In this document: piece by piece, positions 11,792 to 22,935 of the stretch
How positions within the stretch are numbered: position 1 is the stretch's first letter
Layout: every line of letters begins with the position of its first letter
Source of the DNA: Marvania coccoides
Lineage: Eukaryota > Chlorophyta > Trebouxiophyceae > Chlorellales > Chlorellaceae
NCBI GenBank assembly: GCA_963854735.1
Contig: OY978105.1
Location: forward strand, 620,001-684,000
Length of the DNA: 64,000 bases
Direction of reading: 5' to 3'
Position numbers and translations under genes: made by a program
The notes under the pieces: generated by a model
Told to the model about the DNA's origin: nothing
The model's database searches: none
Seen by the model: only the letters and a program-made list of their open reading frames with translations

Positions 11792-13041
11792 TTAGACCGC
11801 AAACCATCCCAGCGCCGACGCTATAGAAATTGCTGACGAAACAAAATCCAGCGCTGTGGCGGCGGCAAAAGGCAGCAACGCAAGCGAGATCGCCAGCAAG
11901 GCGCGCCGCCCCAAAAAGAAAGGCGTCCCGCCATAGTTCATGGAAAATTCGTACCGCCAGGGCTCCTCCAGCGCCGCCAGCACCAAAATGGTGCACACAT
12001 AGATCGCCAAAACGCAAAAGCCGTAGGACGAGGCGCAGTCCATGAAGCAGCCGTCTGCGCATGAAAATGTGCTGGAAGGTGTCTGCCGCTGTGCAGCAGT
12101 AACCGAAAATCGCTGCAACGGCGCGATCCACGCCATGATCGAGGCGTAAAAGCGGCCGTACACCGCTGCGTTCGAAGCGCACTCCAGGTTGCACCGATTC
12201 AGGTTGCCTATCCAGAAAAAAGTGGCAGAAAGGCCTTGCAGGAGTACGTGATGGCTGAGGGTTGCTCTGAAGCCGAACGCCTGGTTGATGCCAACCATCA
12301 AGGGCATGATGAATCGAGCACGGATCTCATGTGACATGCCCTCCGTTTCTAGCGGGCCCACGGGCGGAAACATTTTCCCTCCAACGCTGGCGTGACGCAT
12401 GAAGAAATGGAGCAGGTCTGCAAAGAGAGACACGGGGAAGGAGGGAGAGGGAGGGAGGGGGGTAAAACTAGATACGTGCTCATTCCACATGTAGACAATC
12501 AATAAACAGAATGGCAGTGAAAAATGACTCACAGAGGCGAAAAGTTCGGCAGAAGCTGATGATGAGGGGCCTGCGCTCGGTGTACGTTTTGTTGCGGTAG
12601 GACAGTAAGAAAATCAGGCTGATGAATATTGCGGTCTCCACAGCACCGTACCACACAAAGAAGGTGATGTCCAGCTTCCCGTAGTGGTGGCAAAGTCTAA
12701 AAACTTTAACTATAGTTACAAAAGAGTAGGCCAGGTCAGAGCTGTGCAAGCTGCCTGCAAACGACGACGTCCACTCCTGCAGCAGCGCGAAAATGGGGTG
12801 GGTGGGTGGGGTGGGGGGCGATTCTGTGGAGCGTTGGCAGGGACATATTCCCAGAAAACATGAAAGGTTATCGCAGGTTGGGCTTTTGAGAAGCCATTTT
12901 GAGGATAAATGAGAGTGTAAGAAACGTAAAAGCCCGTAGAAGTGCACAATCTAACTGCAAAAGACGAAGACTGATTGGATGGTTGCTCACCCGAGAGATG
13001 TCGCTGGCAGACCCCGCGGGGAAACGACCCCGCAGGGACAT
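11792..13041 (-). CDS. Array copy 1: multi-pass membrane protein (type A)
   Basis: Exons (reverse): 12991-13041, 12533-12776, 11792-12417; 306 residues in one frame. Exon 1 encodes MSLRGRFPAGSASDISR. Exon 2 carries two hydrophobic helices around FVWYGAVETAIFISLIFLLS. Exon 3 carries about four or five more, ending in a hydrophobic C terminus (...ASALGWFAV). A Cys-containing loop (TFSCADGCFMDC) precedes a helix near the C-terminal third. The total of six to seven helices suggests a transporter- or receptor-like protein, but I recognise no family. Intron positions and phases are the same in all five copies. It shares its 5' flank with copy 3 (near-identical at an offset of 4224 bp). Confidence 0.75.
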
Positions 13042-14127
13042 GTTGCCGCCGCCAAATCAAATGTAATTGTTTGGTGCACTAGAAATTAACTCGCAAACAT
13101 GATTATTTTTATTTTATTTCTAATACATTAATCGAATTGTTGATTTCAGTATTCGGCGGAGCTGATCAAAACCTGTGGTATTCCCTCCTTTAAATCACCA
13201 CAAAAAATATGTGGATACGGGTTCAGCGACCAATCGAAAGGGAAAAAACTTTTGATAACAACCATGATGTGCTCCATGCTGCTCTACCAGGCTCTACAAG
13301 CTATGCAATGAACCCCAAAAAAAAGGCCGGCCCGTGTAGGGATTCGAGGGCTCAGAGAAGTACCAAGAAGGCTAATGTATGGTATGCTGGAGGCGCAGGC
13401 GCCTGCTCCTGAACACAGCGGCTGTTTGGGCGGTGGCGGGGAGCAGCCCGCAAACCTGAGAAGGCGTAGACCCAGCGAGAGTGCAAACACGGCACCGCTC
13501 CCAGGATTATACAGGCTAGCCGCCCACCAAAAACGTTCAGCAATTCATATCCAGTGGCGAGCTGAAGCGATTCTTTGCGAAGGGGCAAAATGCCAGTGGA
13601 GGGCAAGGAACGGAAGACGGCAGAGGATGCGGATCAACCCTACGCAGTCAAGAAGGCTCCGCATGGCCGCTGCATTTGAGGAGCCCCTCTTTACGAGCTG
13701 GTGAAGGGCCGGGAGCGAGTGTGGTAAATATATCATTATTAGTGCGCACGCATGCTGCATGGGTTGAATTTGTGGGGGGATAGGTTGACAAGACGCTCTA
13801 CGCTGCATATTAATAATGTAAATGTAATACAAATATGCATGGAATAAAATGATGCACCAAATTGGTGACCTCGTCAATTTTTTCCCCAGCGGAGAGAGAA
13901 GAAAAAAAAACACGTAATATATTGTGGTACACTCGATAAGTGACTGGACGAGGGAATTTTTTTTGAGCAGGAACCGTGCACCTACTATAGGCGTCCTCCC
14001 CCTGGGGTCTCTTTAAATCTTATTTATGTTGAGAAATAAGACTGAGCTTAATTATCCTCGGTGCTTATCGGGCATATGGAAAAAATATACGAAGAGAATT
14101 GATTACTGGAGTAGAAAAAAACATTTT
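13042..14127. other. Duplicated spacer between array copies 1 and 2
   Basis: About 13,042-13,880 is repeated almost base for base at 17,266-18,104 (offset 4224). Open frames here (for example 13375-13704) have identical translations in both places but no recognisable product; they look like spacer carried with the duplication, though a short gene cannot be excluded. Confidence 0.6.
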
Positions 14128-15365
14128 TTAGACCGCAAACCATCCCAGCGCCGACGCTATAGAAATTGCTGACGAAACAAAATCCAGCGCTGTGGCGGCG
14201 GCAAAAGGCAGAAACGCAAGCGAGCTCGCCAGCAAGGCGCGCCGCCCCAAAAAGAAAGGCGTCCCGCCATAGTTCATGGAAAATTCGTACCGCCAAGGCT
14301 CCTCCAGCGCCGCCAGCACCAAAATGGTGCACACATAGATCGCCAAAACGCAAAAGCCGTAGGACGAGGCGCAGTTCATAAAGCAGCCACCTGCGCATGA
14401 AGATGTGCTGGAAGGTGTCTGCCGCTGTGCAGCGGTAACCGAAAATCGCTGCAACGGTGCGATCCACGCCATGATCGAGGCGTAAAAACGGCCGTACACC
14501 GCCGCGTTCGACGAGCACTCCAGGCTGCACCGATTCAGGTTGCCTATCCAGAAAAAAGTGGCAGATAAGCCTTGCAGGAGTACGTGATGGCCGAGGGTCG
14601 CTCTGAAGCCGAACGCCTGGTTGATGCCAACCATCAAGGGCATGATGAATCGAGCACGGATCTCATGTGACATGCCCTCCGTTTCTAGCGGGCCCACGGG
14701 CGGAAACATTTTCCCTCCAACGCTGGCGTGACGCATGAAGAAATGGAGCAGGTCTGCAAAGAGAGACACGGGGAAGGAGGGAGAGGGAGGGAGGGGGGTA
14801 AAACTAGATACGTGCTCATTCCACATGTAGACAATCAATAAACAGAATGGCAGTGAAAAATGACTCACAGAGGCGAAAAGTTCGGCAGAAGCTGATGATG
14901 AGGGGCCTGCGCTCGGTGTACGTTTTCTTGCGGTAGGACAGTAAGAAAATCAGGCTGATGAATATTGCGGTCTCCACAGCGCCGTACCACGCGAAAAAGG
15001 GGACATCCCGTTCGCCGTAGAGGTGGCAAAGTTTTACAACGGAAACTAGAGTGACAAGAGAGTAGGCCAGGTCAGAGCTGTGCAAGCTGGCTGCAAACAT
15101 CGACGTCCACTCCTGCAGCATCCCGAAAATGAGGGGTGTGGGTGATGCTGGAGAGTATGGACAGGGACACATTCAACAACAAAAACACGAAAGGATATTC
15201 GCAGGCTGGGCTTGTGAGGAACCAATCTGAGGGATTAACGAGGGTGGGAGAAAAGCAAAAGCCTGTAAAAATGCACAATTTTATGGCAAAAGACGAAGAT
15301 CGATTGTACGGTTTGCTCACTCGAGAGATGTCGCTGGCTGACCCCGCGGGGAAAACCAAGGGCAT
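14128..15365 (-). CDS. Array copy 2: multi-pass membrane protein (type B)
   Basis: Exons (reverse): 15321-15365, 14869-15112, 14128-14753; 304 residues. Exon 1 encodes MPLVFPAGSASDISR, two residues shorter than type A. Exon 2 differs from type A in the first loop (VVKLCHLYGERDVPFFAWYG versus VFRLCHHYGKLDITFFVWYG). Exon 3 is very close to copy 1; its Cys loop reads SSCAGGCFMNC. The frame is intact and splice sites are consensus. The function is not recognised. Copies 2, 4 and 5 share the type B 5' flank, including the sequence before the start codon. Confidence 0.75.
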
Positions 15366-16017
15366 ATTGCCGCCGCCAACGCGAATAAATCTGATTGGTG
15401 CATTGAAGAAATTAACTAACGCAAACATGAAATTCCTGTTTGTCAAATTCTATTAATCGAGCTGAGCATCCGGCGGAGCTGCGCAAAATCTATGGTATTC
15501 CTTCTTCTAACCACCAATATGTGGATACTGGTTTAGCGGCCAAATACGCTCAACATCTTTTACATGCATTTATTGTACAATGTCGCTTGGCGATTTCCGT
15601 CCAACCTGTTTATTGACAGCATAAAAAACCTTGAAACCCAGAAGGAAATGCGAAATTCAGCACAAAGAAAAAAATGAGAGAAACTCGCTTGGGAAGTAAA
15701 TGACTGAAGGAGATTGAAATTGTGCAAAAATAGATTTGGAAAATAATATGTCTAGCTCCCACAGACCGATTTGAAATTCAAGGTTTCAAGGTTGTGGGTT
15801 ATTGAGGGAAAGAAAGAAGAAAATAAAAGACGGCGGGGGAACTAAAAAATTATAATAACTAAGCACGTTGTAATAAATAAACACATGAAGGAAAAGAAGC
15901 TCACCAAGAGCATTTCGTTACTTCAAAATCATTATTAAAAAAAGAACGAGAAAAAAAAGAAGAAAAGAACACGTAAAATACGAAGAGAATTGGTTGTTTG
16001 ATCATAAAAAAATAGCA
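15366..16017. other. Spacer between array copies 2 and 3
   Basis: Holds the type B upstream region (as after copies 4 and 5) and then the shared 3' flank of the array unit, including AAATTCAAGGTTTCAAGG. No gene seen. Confidence 0.6.
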
Positions 16018-17265
16018 TTAGACCGCAAACCATCCCAGCGCCAGCGCTACAGAATTTACTGACGAAACGAAATCCAGAGTTATGGCGGCGACAAGGGGCA
16101 GCAACGCAAGTGAGCTCGCCAGCAAGGCGCGCCGCCCCAAAAAGAAAGGCGTCCCGCCGTAGTTCATGGAAAATTCGTACCGCCAGGGCTCCTCCAGCGC
16201 CGCCAGCACCAAAATGGAGCACACATAGATCGCCAAAACGCAAAAGCCGTAGGACGAGGCGCAGTCCATGAAGCAGCCGTCTGCGCATGAAACTGCGCTG
16301 AGGGGCGACTGTGTCTGGACGGCCGTGACCGAAAATCGCTGCAACGGCGCGATCCACGCCATGATCGAGGCGTAAAAACGGCCGTACACCGCCGCGTTCG
16401 ACGAGCACTCCAGGCTGCACCGATTCAGGTTGCCTATCCAGAAAAAAGTGGCAGATAAGCCTTGCAGGAGTACGTGATGGCTGAGGGTTGCTCTGAAGCC
16501 GAACGCCTGGTTGATGCCGACCATCAAGGGCATGATGAATCGAGCACGGATCTCCCGTGGCATGCCCTCCGTTTCTAGCGGGCCCACGGGCGGAAACATT
16601 TTCCCTCCAACGCTGGCGTGACGCATGAAGAAATGCAGCAGGTCTGCAAAGAGACACGGGGAAGGAGGGAGAGGGAGGGAGGGGGGTAAAACTAGATACT
16701 TGCTCATTCCACATGTAGAAAATCAATAAACAGAATGGCAGTGAAAAATGACTCACAGAGGCGAAAAATTCGGCAGAAGCTGATGATGAGGGGCCTGCGC
16801 TCGGTGTACGTTTTCTTGCGGTAGGACAGTAAGAACATCAGGCTGATGAATATTGCGGTCTCCACAGCGCCGTACCACACGAAGAAGGTGATGTCCAGCT
16901 TCCCGTAGTGGTGGCAAAGTCTAAAAACGGAAACTAAAGTTACAAAAGAGTAGGCCAGGTCAGAGCTGTGCAAGCTGCCTGCAAACGACGACGTCCACTC
17001 CTGCAGCAGCGCGAAAATGGGGTGGGTGGGTGGGGTGGGGGGCGATTCTGTGGAGCGTTGGCAGGGACATATTCCCAGAAAACATGAAAGGTTATCGCAG
17101 GTTGGGCTTTTGAGAAGCCATTTTGAGGATAAATGAGAGTGAAAGAAACGTAAAAGCCCGTAGAAGTGCACAATCTAACTGCAAAAGACGAAGACTGATT
17201 GGATGGTTGCTCACCCGAGAGATGTCGCTGGCAGACCCCGCGGGGAAACGACCCCGCAGGGACAT
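16018..17265 (-). CDS. Array copy 3: multi-pass membrane protein (type A)
   Basis: Exons (reverse): 17215-17265, 16757-17000, 16018-16643; 306 residues, intact. Exons 1 and 2 are nearly identical to copy 1. Exon 3 is the most diverged of the five: the loop before the Cys motif reads VQTQSPLSAVSCADGCFMDC where the others have AQRQTPSSTxSCA, and the last helices are changed (PLVAAITLDFVSSVNSVALA). The changes are conservative and the frame stays open, which argues for a functional paralogue. The function is not recognised. Confidence 0.75.
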
Positions 17266-18148
17266 GTTGCCGCCGCCAAATCAAATGTAATTGTTTGGTG
17301 CACTAGAAATTAACTCGCAAACATGATTATTTTTATTTTATTTCTAATACATTAATCGAATTGTTGATTTCAGTATTCGGCGGAGCTGATCAAAACCTGT
17401 GGTATTCCCTCCTTTAAATCACCACAAAAAATATGTGGATACGGGTTCAGCGACCAATCGAAAGGGAAAAAACTTTTGATAACAACCATGATGTGCTCCA
17501 TGCTGCTCTACCAGGCTCTACAAGCTATGCAATGAACCCCAAAAAAAAGGCCGGCCCGTGTAGGGATTCGAGGGCTCAGAGAAGTACCAAGAAGGCTAAT
17601 GTATGGTATGCTGGAGGCGCAGGCGCCTGCTCCTGAACACAGCGGCTGTTTGGGCGGTGGCGGGGAGCAGCCCGCAAACCTGAGAAGGCGTAGACCCAGC
17701 GAGAGTGCAAACACGGCACCGCTCCCAGGATTATACAGGCTAGCCGCCCACCAAAAACGTTCAGCAATTCATATCCAGTGGCGAGCTGAAGCGATTCTTT
17801 GCGAAGGGGCAAAATGCCAGTGGAGGGCAAGGAACGGAAGACGGCAGAGGATGCGGATCAACCCTACGCAGTCAAGAAGGCTCCGCATGGCCGCTGCATT
17901 TGAGGAGCCCCTCTTTACGAGCTGGTGAAGGGCCGGGAGCGAGTGTGGTAAATATATCATTATTAGTGCGCACGCATGCTGCATGGGTTGAATTTGTGGG
18001 GGGATAGGTTGACAAGACGCTCTACGCTGCATATTAATAATGTAAATGTAATACAAATATGCATGGAATAAAATGATGCACCAAATTGGTGACCTCGTCA
18101 ACTTTTTCCCCAGCCGCCTCCGCCCTTTTTTCATTTCGGCTCCATGCA
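17266..18148. other. Second copy of the type A spacer
   Basis: Near-identical to 13,042-13,880 up to about 18,104; similarity then stops at CCTCGTCAA.TTTTTCCCCAGC. This marks a duplication or gene-conversion boundary. Confidence 0.65.
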
Positions 18149-18187
18149 TGCATACATTACAGGGTTTAAAGTCCGCACAAAAGGGCT
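18149..18187 (-). mobile_element. Short reverse LINE 3' tail at a duplication breakpoint
   Basis: CATACATTACAGGGTTTAAAGTCCGCACAAAAG is the reverse complement of the LINE 3' end. It lies just past the boundary where similarity to the other type A spacer ends and just before the ankyrin fragment. Confidence 0.6.
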
Positions 18188-18290
18188 ACCTTTTTAATAA
18201 TGGATAAATTTCGACAGTGCAGTGCTGCAGCCATTTTCTTTCACATCGTCTGGCTTCTCAAGCTGTGAGCTCAAGGCTCTTTAATAGCAT

Positions 18291-18905
18291 ATGGCCATGG
18301 AGGCTCCAAACGGAGGAAACAGCGGCAATCTGAGCTCTTTGCACCAAGCTGCCAAGCAAGGGAACCTCCAACACGTCGAATCGCTGCTCAAGTGCACCGC
18401 TAGTGACACTCCGGCAGAAAAGGAGACCACCAACGCACAGCCCCCCTCATCTCTGCCCACGCTGGACACTGCGCTGTGATTGCACACTGGATGCATCTTG
18501 GCGCCGACAAGAACGCGCGAGACTGCTATGGCTACTCAGTCGTGCATCTCGCTGCTTCTGCTGGCCATTTCGCCGCCGTGGATTCGCTGCTCGCTGCTGG
18601 GGTGAGCCTGGAGGCGATGAACCACACTGATGGATCTTTCAGCATGCACTTTTTCGGCCCCAATTTCGAGCTAGCTGGCATGGTGCGAAGAGGGAGAAGA
18701 ATTGCTGCACAGCTCTCCAAATGGCTGCTGGCACTGGGCGCATGGCTGTTGCGGCCCTTCTTATACAATCAGGGGCAACAAGCAGAGGAGAGCTTTGCAC
18801 TCTCCTCTGCGTGAGCGTGTTGAACGTTCTTTTAGCTGCAGAAATCGATTTGGAAGCAAGAGACGTCGATGACAACACGGCACTCATTCTCACCAAGAGC
18901 ATTTC
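18291..18905 (+). pseudogene. Broken ankyrin-repeat gene within the array
   Basis: The 5' part reads MAMEAPNGGNSGNLSSLHQA and AKQGNLQHVESLLKC, then changes frame at about 18476 into DKNARDCYGYSVVHLAASAG and HFAAVDSLLAAGVSLEAM, and again near 18800 into VLLAAEIDLEARDVDDNTAL. These are ankyrin-type helices, so the frame is broken at least twice (or uses unannotated introns). After about 18,885 it runs straight into array 3' flank (CTCACCAAGAGCATTTC...). This suggests truncation by the rearrangement that built the array. No intact partner gene is in the window. Confidence 0.6.
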
Positions 18906-19194
18906 CTTACTTCAAATTCATTATTAAAAAAAAACGAGAAAAAACACGTAAAATACAAAGAGAATTGGTTACTGGAGTAGAAAAAAACAATTTTAAAGAA
19001 AATATAGACAGCGGGGGAACTAGGTTTCAAGGTTCCTAAAAAACCGTAAAAAATAAATAAACACAAAGAGAAGAAGCTCACCAAGAGCACTTTGTTACTT
19101 CAAATTCATTATAAAAAAAGAATGCGGAGAGAGAAGAAAAGAAAACACGTAAAATACGAAGAGAATTGATTATTGGAGTAGAAAAAAACATTTT

Positions 19195-20462
19195 TTAGAC
19201 CGCAAACCATCCCAGCGCCGACGCTATAGAAATTGCTGACGAAACAAAATCCAGCGCTGTGGCGGCGGCAAAAGGCAGCAACGCAAGCGAGCTCGCCAGC
19301 AAGGCGCGCCGCCCCAAAAAGAAAGGCGTCCCGCCATAGTTCATGGAAAATTCGTACCGCCAAGGCTCCTCCAGCGCCGCCAGCACCAAAATGGAGCACA
19401 CATAGATCGCCAAAACGCAAAAGCCGTAGGACGAGGCGCAGTTCATAAAGCAGCCACCTGCGCATGAAGATGTGCTGGAAGGTGTCTGCCGCTGTGCAGC
19501 GGTAACCGAAAATCGCTGCAACGGTGCGATCCACGCCATGATCGAGGCGTAAAAACGGCCGTACACCGCCGCGTTCGACGAGCACTCCAGGCTGCACCGA
19601 TTCAGGTTGCCTATCCAGAAAAAAGTGGCAGATAAGCCTTGCAGGAGTACGTGATGGCCGAGGGTCGCTCTGAAGCCGAACGCCTGGTTGATGCCGACCA
19701 CCAAGGTCATGAATAATCGAGCACGGATCTCCCGTGGCATGCCCTCCGTTTCTAGCGGGCCCACGAGCGGAAACATTTTCCCTCCAACGCTGGCGTGCCG
19801 CATGAAGAAATGCAGCAGGTCTGCAAAGAGATGAGGGGGAAGGAGGTTAAAGTAGACGAAAGGGTTTTCCCACTACATGCCGCGCATGTTTAAAACAAGG
19901 TATCAAGGTTTGTCATGTAAAATTGCAAATTGCAAAACAAAATGGCGTGCAAAATTTTGACTGACAGAGGCGGAAAATTCGGCAGAAGCTGATGATGAGG
20001 GGCCTGCGCTCGGTGTACGTTTTCTTGCGGTAGGACAGTAAGAACATCAGGCTGATGAATATTGCGGTCTCCACAGCGCCGTACCACGCGAAAAAGGGGA
20101 CATCCCGTTCGCCGTAGAGGTGGCAAAGTTTTACAACGGAAACTAGAGTGACAAGAGAGTAGGCCAGGTCAGAGCTGTGCAAGCTGGCTGCAAACATCGA
20201 CGTCCACTCCTGCAGCAGCGCGAAAATGAGGGGTGTGGGTGATGCTGGAGAGTATGGACGGGGACACATTCAACAACAAAAACACGAAAGGATATTCGCA
20301 GGCTGGGCTTGTGAGGAACCAATCTGAGGGATTAACGAGGGTGGGAGAAAAGCAAAAGCCTGTAAAAATGCACAATTTTATGGCAAAAGACGAAGATTGA
20401 TTGTACGGTTTGCTCACTCGAGAGATGTCGCTGGCTGACCCCGCGGGGAAAACCAAGGGCAT
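19195..20462 (-). CDS. Array copy 4: multi-pass membrane protein (type B)
   Basis: Exons (reverse): 20418-20462, 19966-20209, 19195-19820; 304 residues, intact. It is close to copies 2 and 5. Differences in exon 3 include LVGPLETEGMPREIRARLF and MTLVVGINQAFG. The second intron differs in sequence from copies 1-3 and uses the donor GTCAGT rather than GTGAGT. The gene lies 1907 bp from copy 5, and exons 1 and 2 of the two translate identically, so this pair is the most recent duplication. The function is not recognised. Confidence 0.75.
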
Positions 20463-21101
20463 ATTGCCGCCGCCAACGCGAATAAATCTGATTGGTGCAT
20501 TGAAGAAATTAACTAACGCAAACATGAAATTCCTGTTTGTCAAATTCTATTAATCGAGCTGAGCATCCGGCGGAGCTGCGCAAAATCTATGGTATTCCTT
20601 CTTCAAACCACCAATATGTGGATACTGGTTTAGCGGCCAAATACGCTCAACATCTTTTACATGCATTTATTTTACAATGTCGCTTGGCGTCGGGCGATTT
20701 CCGTCCAACCTGATTATTGACAGCATACAAAACCTTGAAACCTAGAAGGGAATGCGAAATTCAGCACAAAGAAAAAAATAAGAGATACTCGCTTGGGAAG
20801 TAAATGACTGAAGGAGATTGAAATTGTGCAAAAGAGATTTGGAAAATAATATGTCTAGTTCCCACAGACCGATTTGAAATTCAAGGTTTCAAGGTTGTGG
20901 GTTATTGAGGGAAAGAAAGAAGAAAATAAAGGACGGCGGGGGAACTAAAAATTGTAATAAATAAGCACATGAAGGAAAAGAAGCTCACCAAGAGCACTTT
21001 GTTACTTCAAATTCATTATAAAAAAAGAATGCGGAGAGAGAAGAAAAGAAAACACGTAAAATACGAAGAGAATTGATTATTGGAGTAGAAAAAAACATTT
21101 T
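20463..21101. other. Spacer between array copies 4 and 5
   Basis: Type B upstream region followed by the shared 3' flank of the unit (TGATTATTGACAGCATAC..., then AAATTCAAGGTTTCAAGG near 20,878). No gene seen. Confidence 0.6.
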
Positions 21102-22369
21102 TTAGACCGCAAACCATCCCAGCGCCGACGCTATAGAAATTGCTGACGAAACAAAATCCAGCGCTGTGGCGGCGGCAAAAGGCAGCAACGCAAGCGAGCT
21201 CGCCAGCAAGGCGCGCCGCCCCAAAAAGAAAGGCGTCCCGCCATAGTTCATGGAAAATTCGTACCGCCAAGGCTCCTCCAGCGCCGCCAGCACCAAAATG
21301 GAGCACACATAGATCGCCAAAACGCAGAAACCGAAGGACGAGGCGCAGTTTATGAAGCAGCCGTCTGCGCATGAAGATGTGCTGGAAGGTGTCTGCCGCT
21401 GTGCAGCGGTAACCGAAAATCGCTGCAACGGTGCGATCCACGCCATGATCGAGGCGTAAAAACGGCCGTACACCGCCGCGTTCGACGAGCACTCCAGGCT
21501 GCACCGATTCAGGTTGCCTATCCAGAAAAAAGTGGCAGATAAGCCTTGCAGGAGTACGTGATGGCCGAGGGTCGCTCTGAAGCCGAACGCCTGGTTGATG
21601 CCGACCACCAAGGTCATGAATAATCGAGCACGGATCTCCCGTGGCATGCCCTCCGTTTCTAGCGGGCCCACGAGCGGAAACATTTTCCCTCCAACGCTGG
21701 CGTGCCGCATGAAGAAATGCAGCAGGTCTGCAAAGAGATGAGGGGGAAGGAGGTTAAAGTAGACGAAAGGGTTTTCCCACTACATGCCGCGCATGTTTAA
21801 AACAAGGTATCAAGGTTTGTCATGTAAAATTGCAAATTGCAAAACAAAATGGCGTGCAAAATTTTGACTGACAGAGGCGGAAAATTCGGCAGAAGCTGAT
21901 GATGAGGGGCCTGCGCTCGGTGTACGTTTTCTTGCGGTAGGACAGTAAGAACATCAGGCTGATGAATATTGCGGTCTCCACAGCGCCGTACCACGCGAAA
22001 AAGGGGACATCCCGTTCGCCGTAGAGGTGGCAAAGTTTTACAACGGAAACTAGAGTGACAAGAGAGTAGGCCAGGTCAGAGCTGTGCAAGCTGGCTGCAA
22101 ACATCGACGTCCACTCCTGCAGCAGCGCGAAAATGAGGGGTGTGGGTGATGCTGGAGAGTATGGACGGGGACACATTCAACAACAAAAACACGAAAGGAT
22201 ATTCGCAGGCTGGGCTTGTGAGGAACCAATCTGAGGGATTAACGAGGGTGGGAGAAAAGCAAAAGCCTGTAAAAATGCACAATTTTATGGCAAAAGACGA
22301 AGATTGATTGTACGGTTTGCTCACTCGAGAGATGTCGCTGGCTGACCCCGCGGGGAAAACCAAGGGCAT
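21102..22369 (-). CDS. Array copy 5: multi-pass membrane protein (type B)
   Basis: Exons (reverse): 22325-22369, 21873-22116, 21102-21727; 304 residues, intact. Almost identical to copy 4, with changes clustered at the Cys loop and following helix (SSCADGCFINCASSFGFC versus SSCAGGCFMNCASSYGFC). It shares the altered second intron and the GTCAGT donor. It is the first copy of the array in the direction of transcription. No family recognised. Confidence 0.75.
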
Positions 22370-22935
22370 ATTGCCGCCGCCAACGCGAATAAATCTGATT
22401 GGTGCATTGAAGAAATTAACTAACGCAAACATGAAATTCCTGTTTGTCAAATTCTATTAATCGAGCTGAGCATCCGGCGGAGCTGCGCAAAATCTATGGT
22501 ATTCCTTCTTCAAACCACCAATATGTGGATACTGGTTTAGCGGCCAAATACGCTCAACATCTTTTACATGCATTTATTTTACAATGCAGGTCTGTCGAGA
22601 TTTTGGGGGGGGGGGTCGAATTTGAAACGGCCCCTACCCTGGTCGGAAAGGCCATTTTTTTCAGGAGGTGGTATCCCACCCCCCTCCCACCCCACCCCAG
22701 AAGCACGGCTGCGCGGCGCAAGTCCCAAGCCCCCCCCCCCCCCCCCCCCCACCACCACCACCATTCTAAGTTTTTTGCTGCCGCAGTAGCTTCAGCGGTG
22801 ATTTCCCTCCCGCCTCTGAAGACTCTCCTGCTTGCGCATTCTTATGCGTGTCCGATGAATTGCGTATTAGAGAGCATCACACTTTTTACAGCTCCACCTC
22901 CAAATATATCCTCAATAAATATTTAAAAAAAAATG
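22370..22935. other. Array edge and homopolymer-rich spacer
   Basis: The type B upstream region continues to about 22,590 and then ends. Beyond it are G and C runs (GGGGGGGGGG near 22,605-22,614; about 20 C near 22,730-22,750; CCACCACCACCACC), which could form G-quadruplexes. No gene seen. Confidence 0.6.

Noticed and set aside
11706..12194. Reverse-strand frame MQPGVRFERSGVRPLLRL... repeated in every array copy
   Set aside because: It overlaps exon 3 of the membrane protein in another frame and recurs only because the exon is duplicated.
13375..13704. 109-residue frame present twice with identical sequence
   Set aside because: Identity is explained by the recent spacer duplication; no splice context, known domain or coding bias supports it.
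22690..22760. C-rich tract as a coding or CRISPR-like repeat
   Set aside because: It is a homopolymer with CCA repeats; there are no spacers or regular direct repeats.
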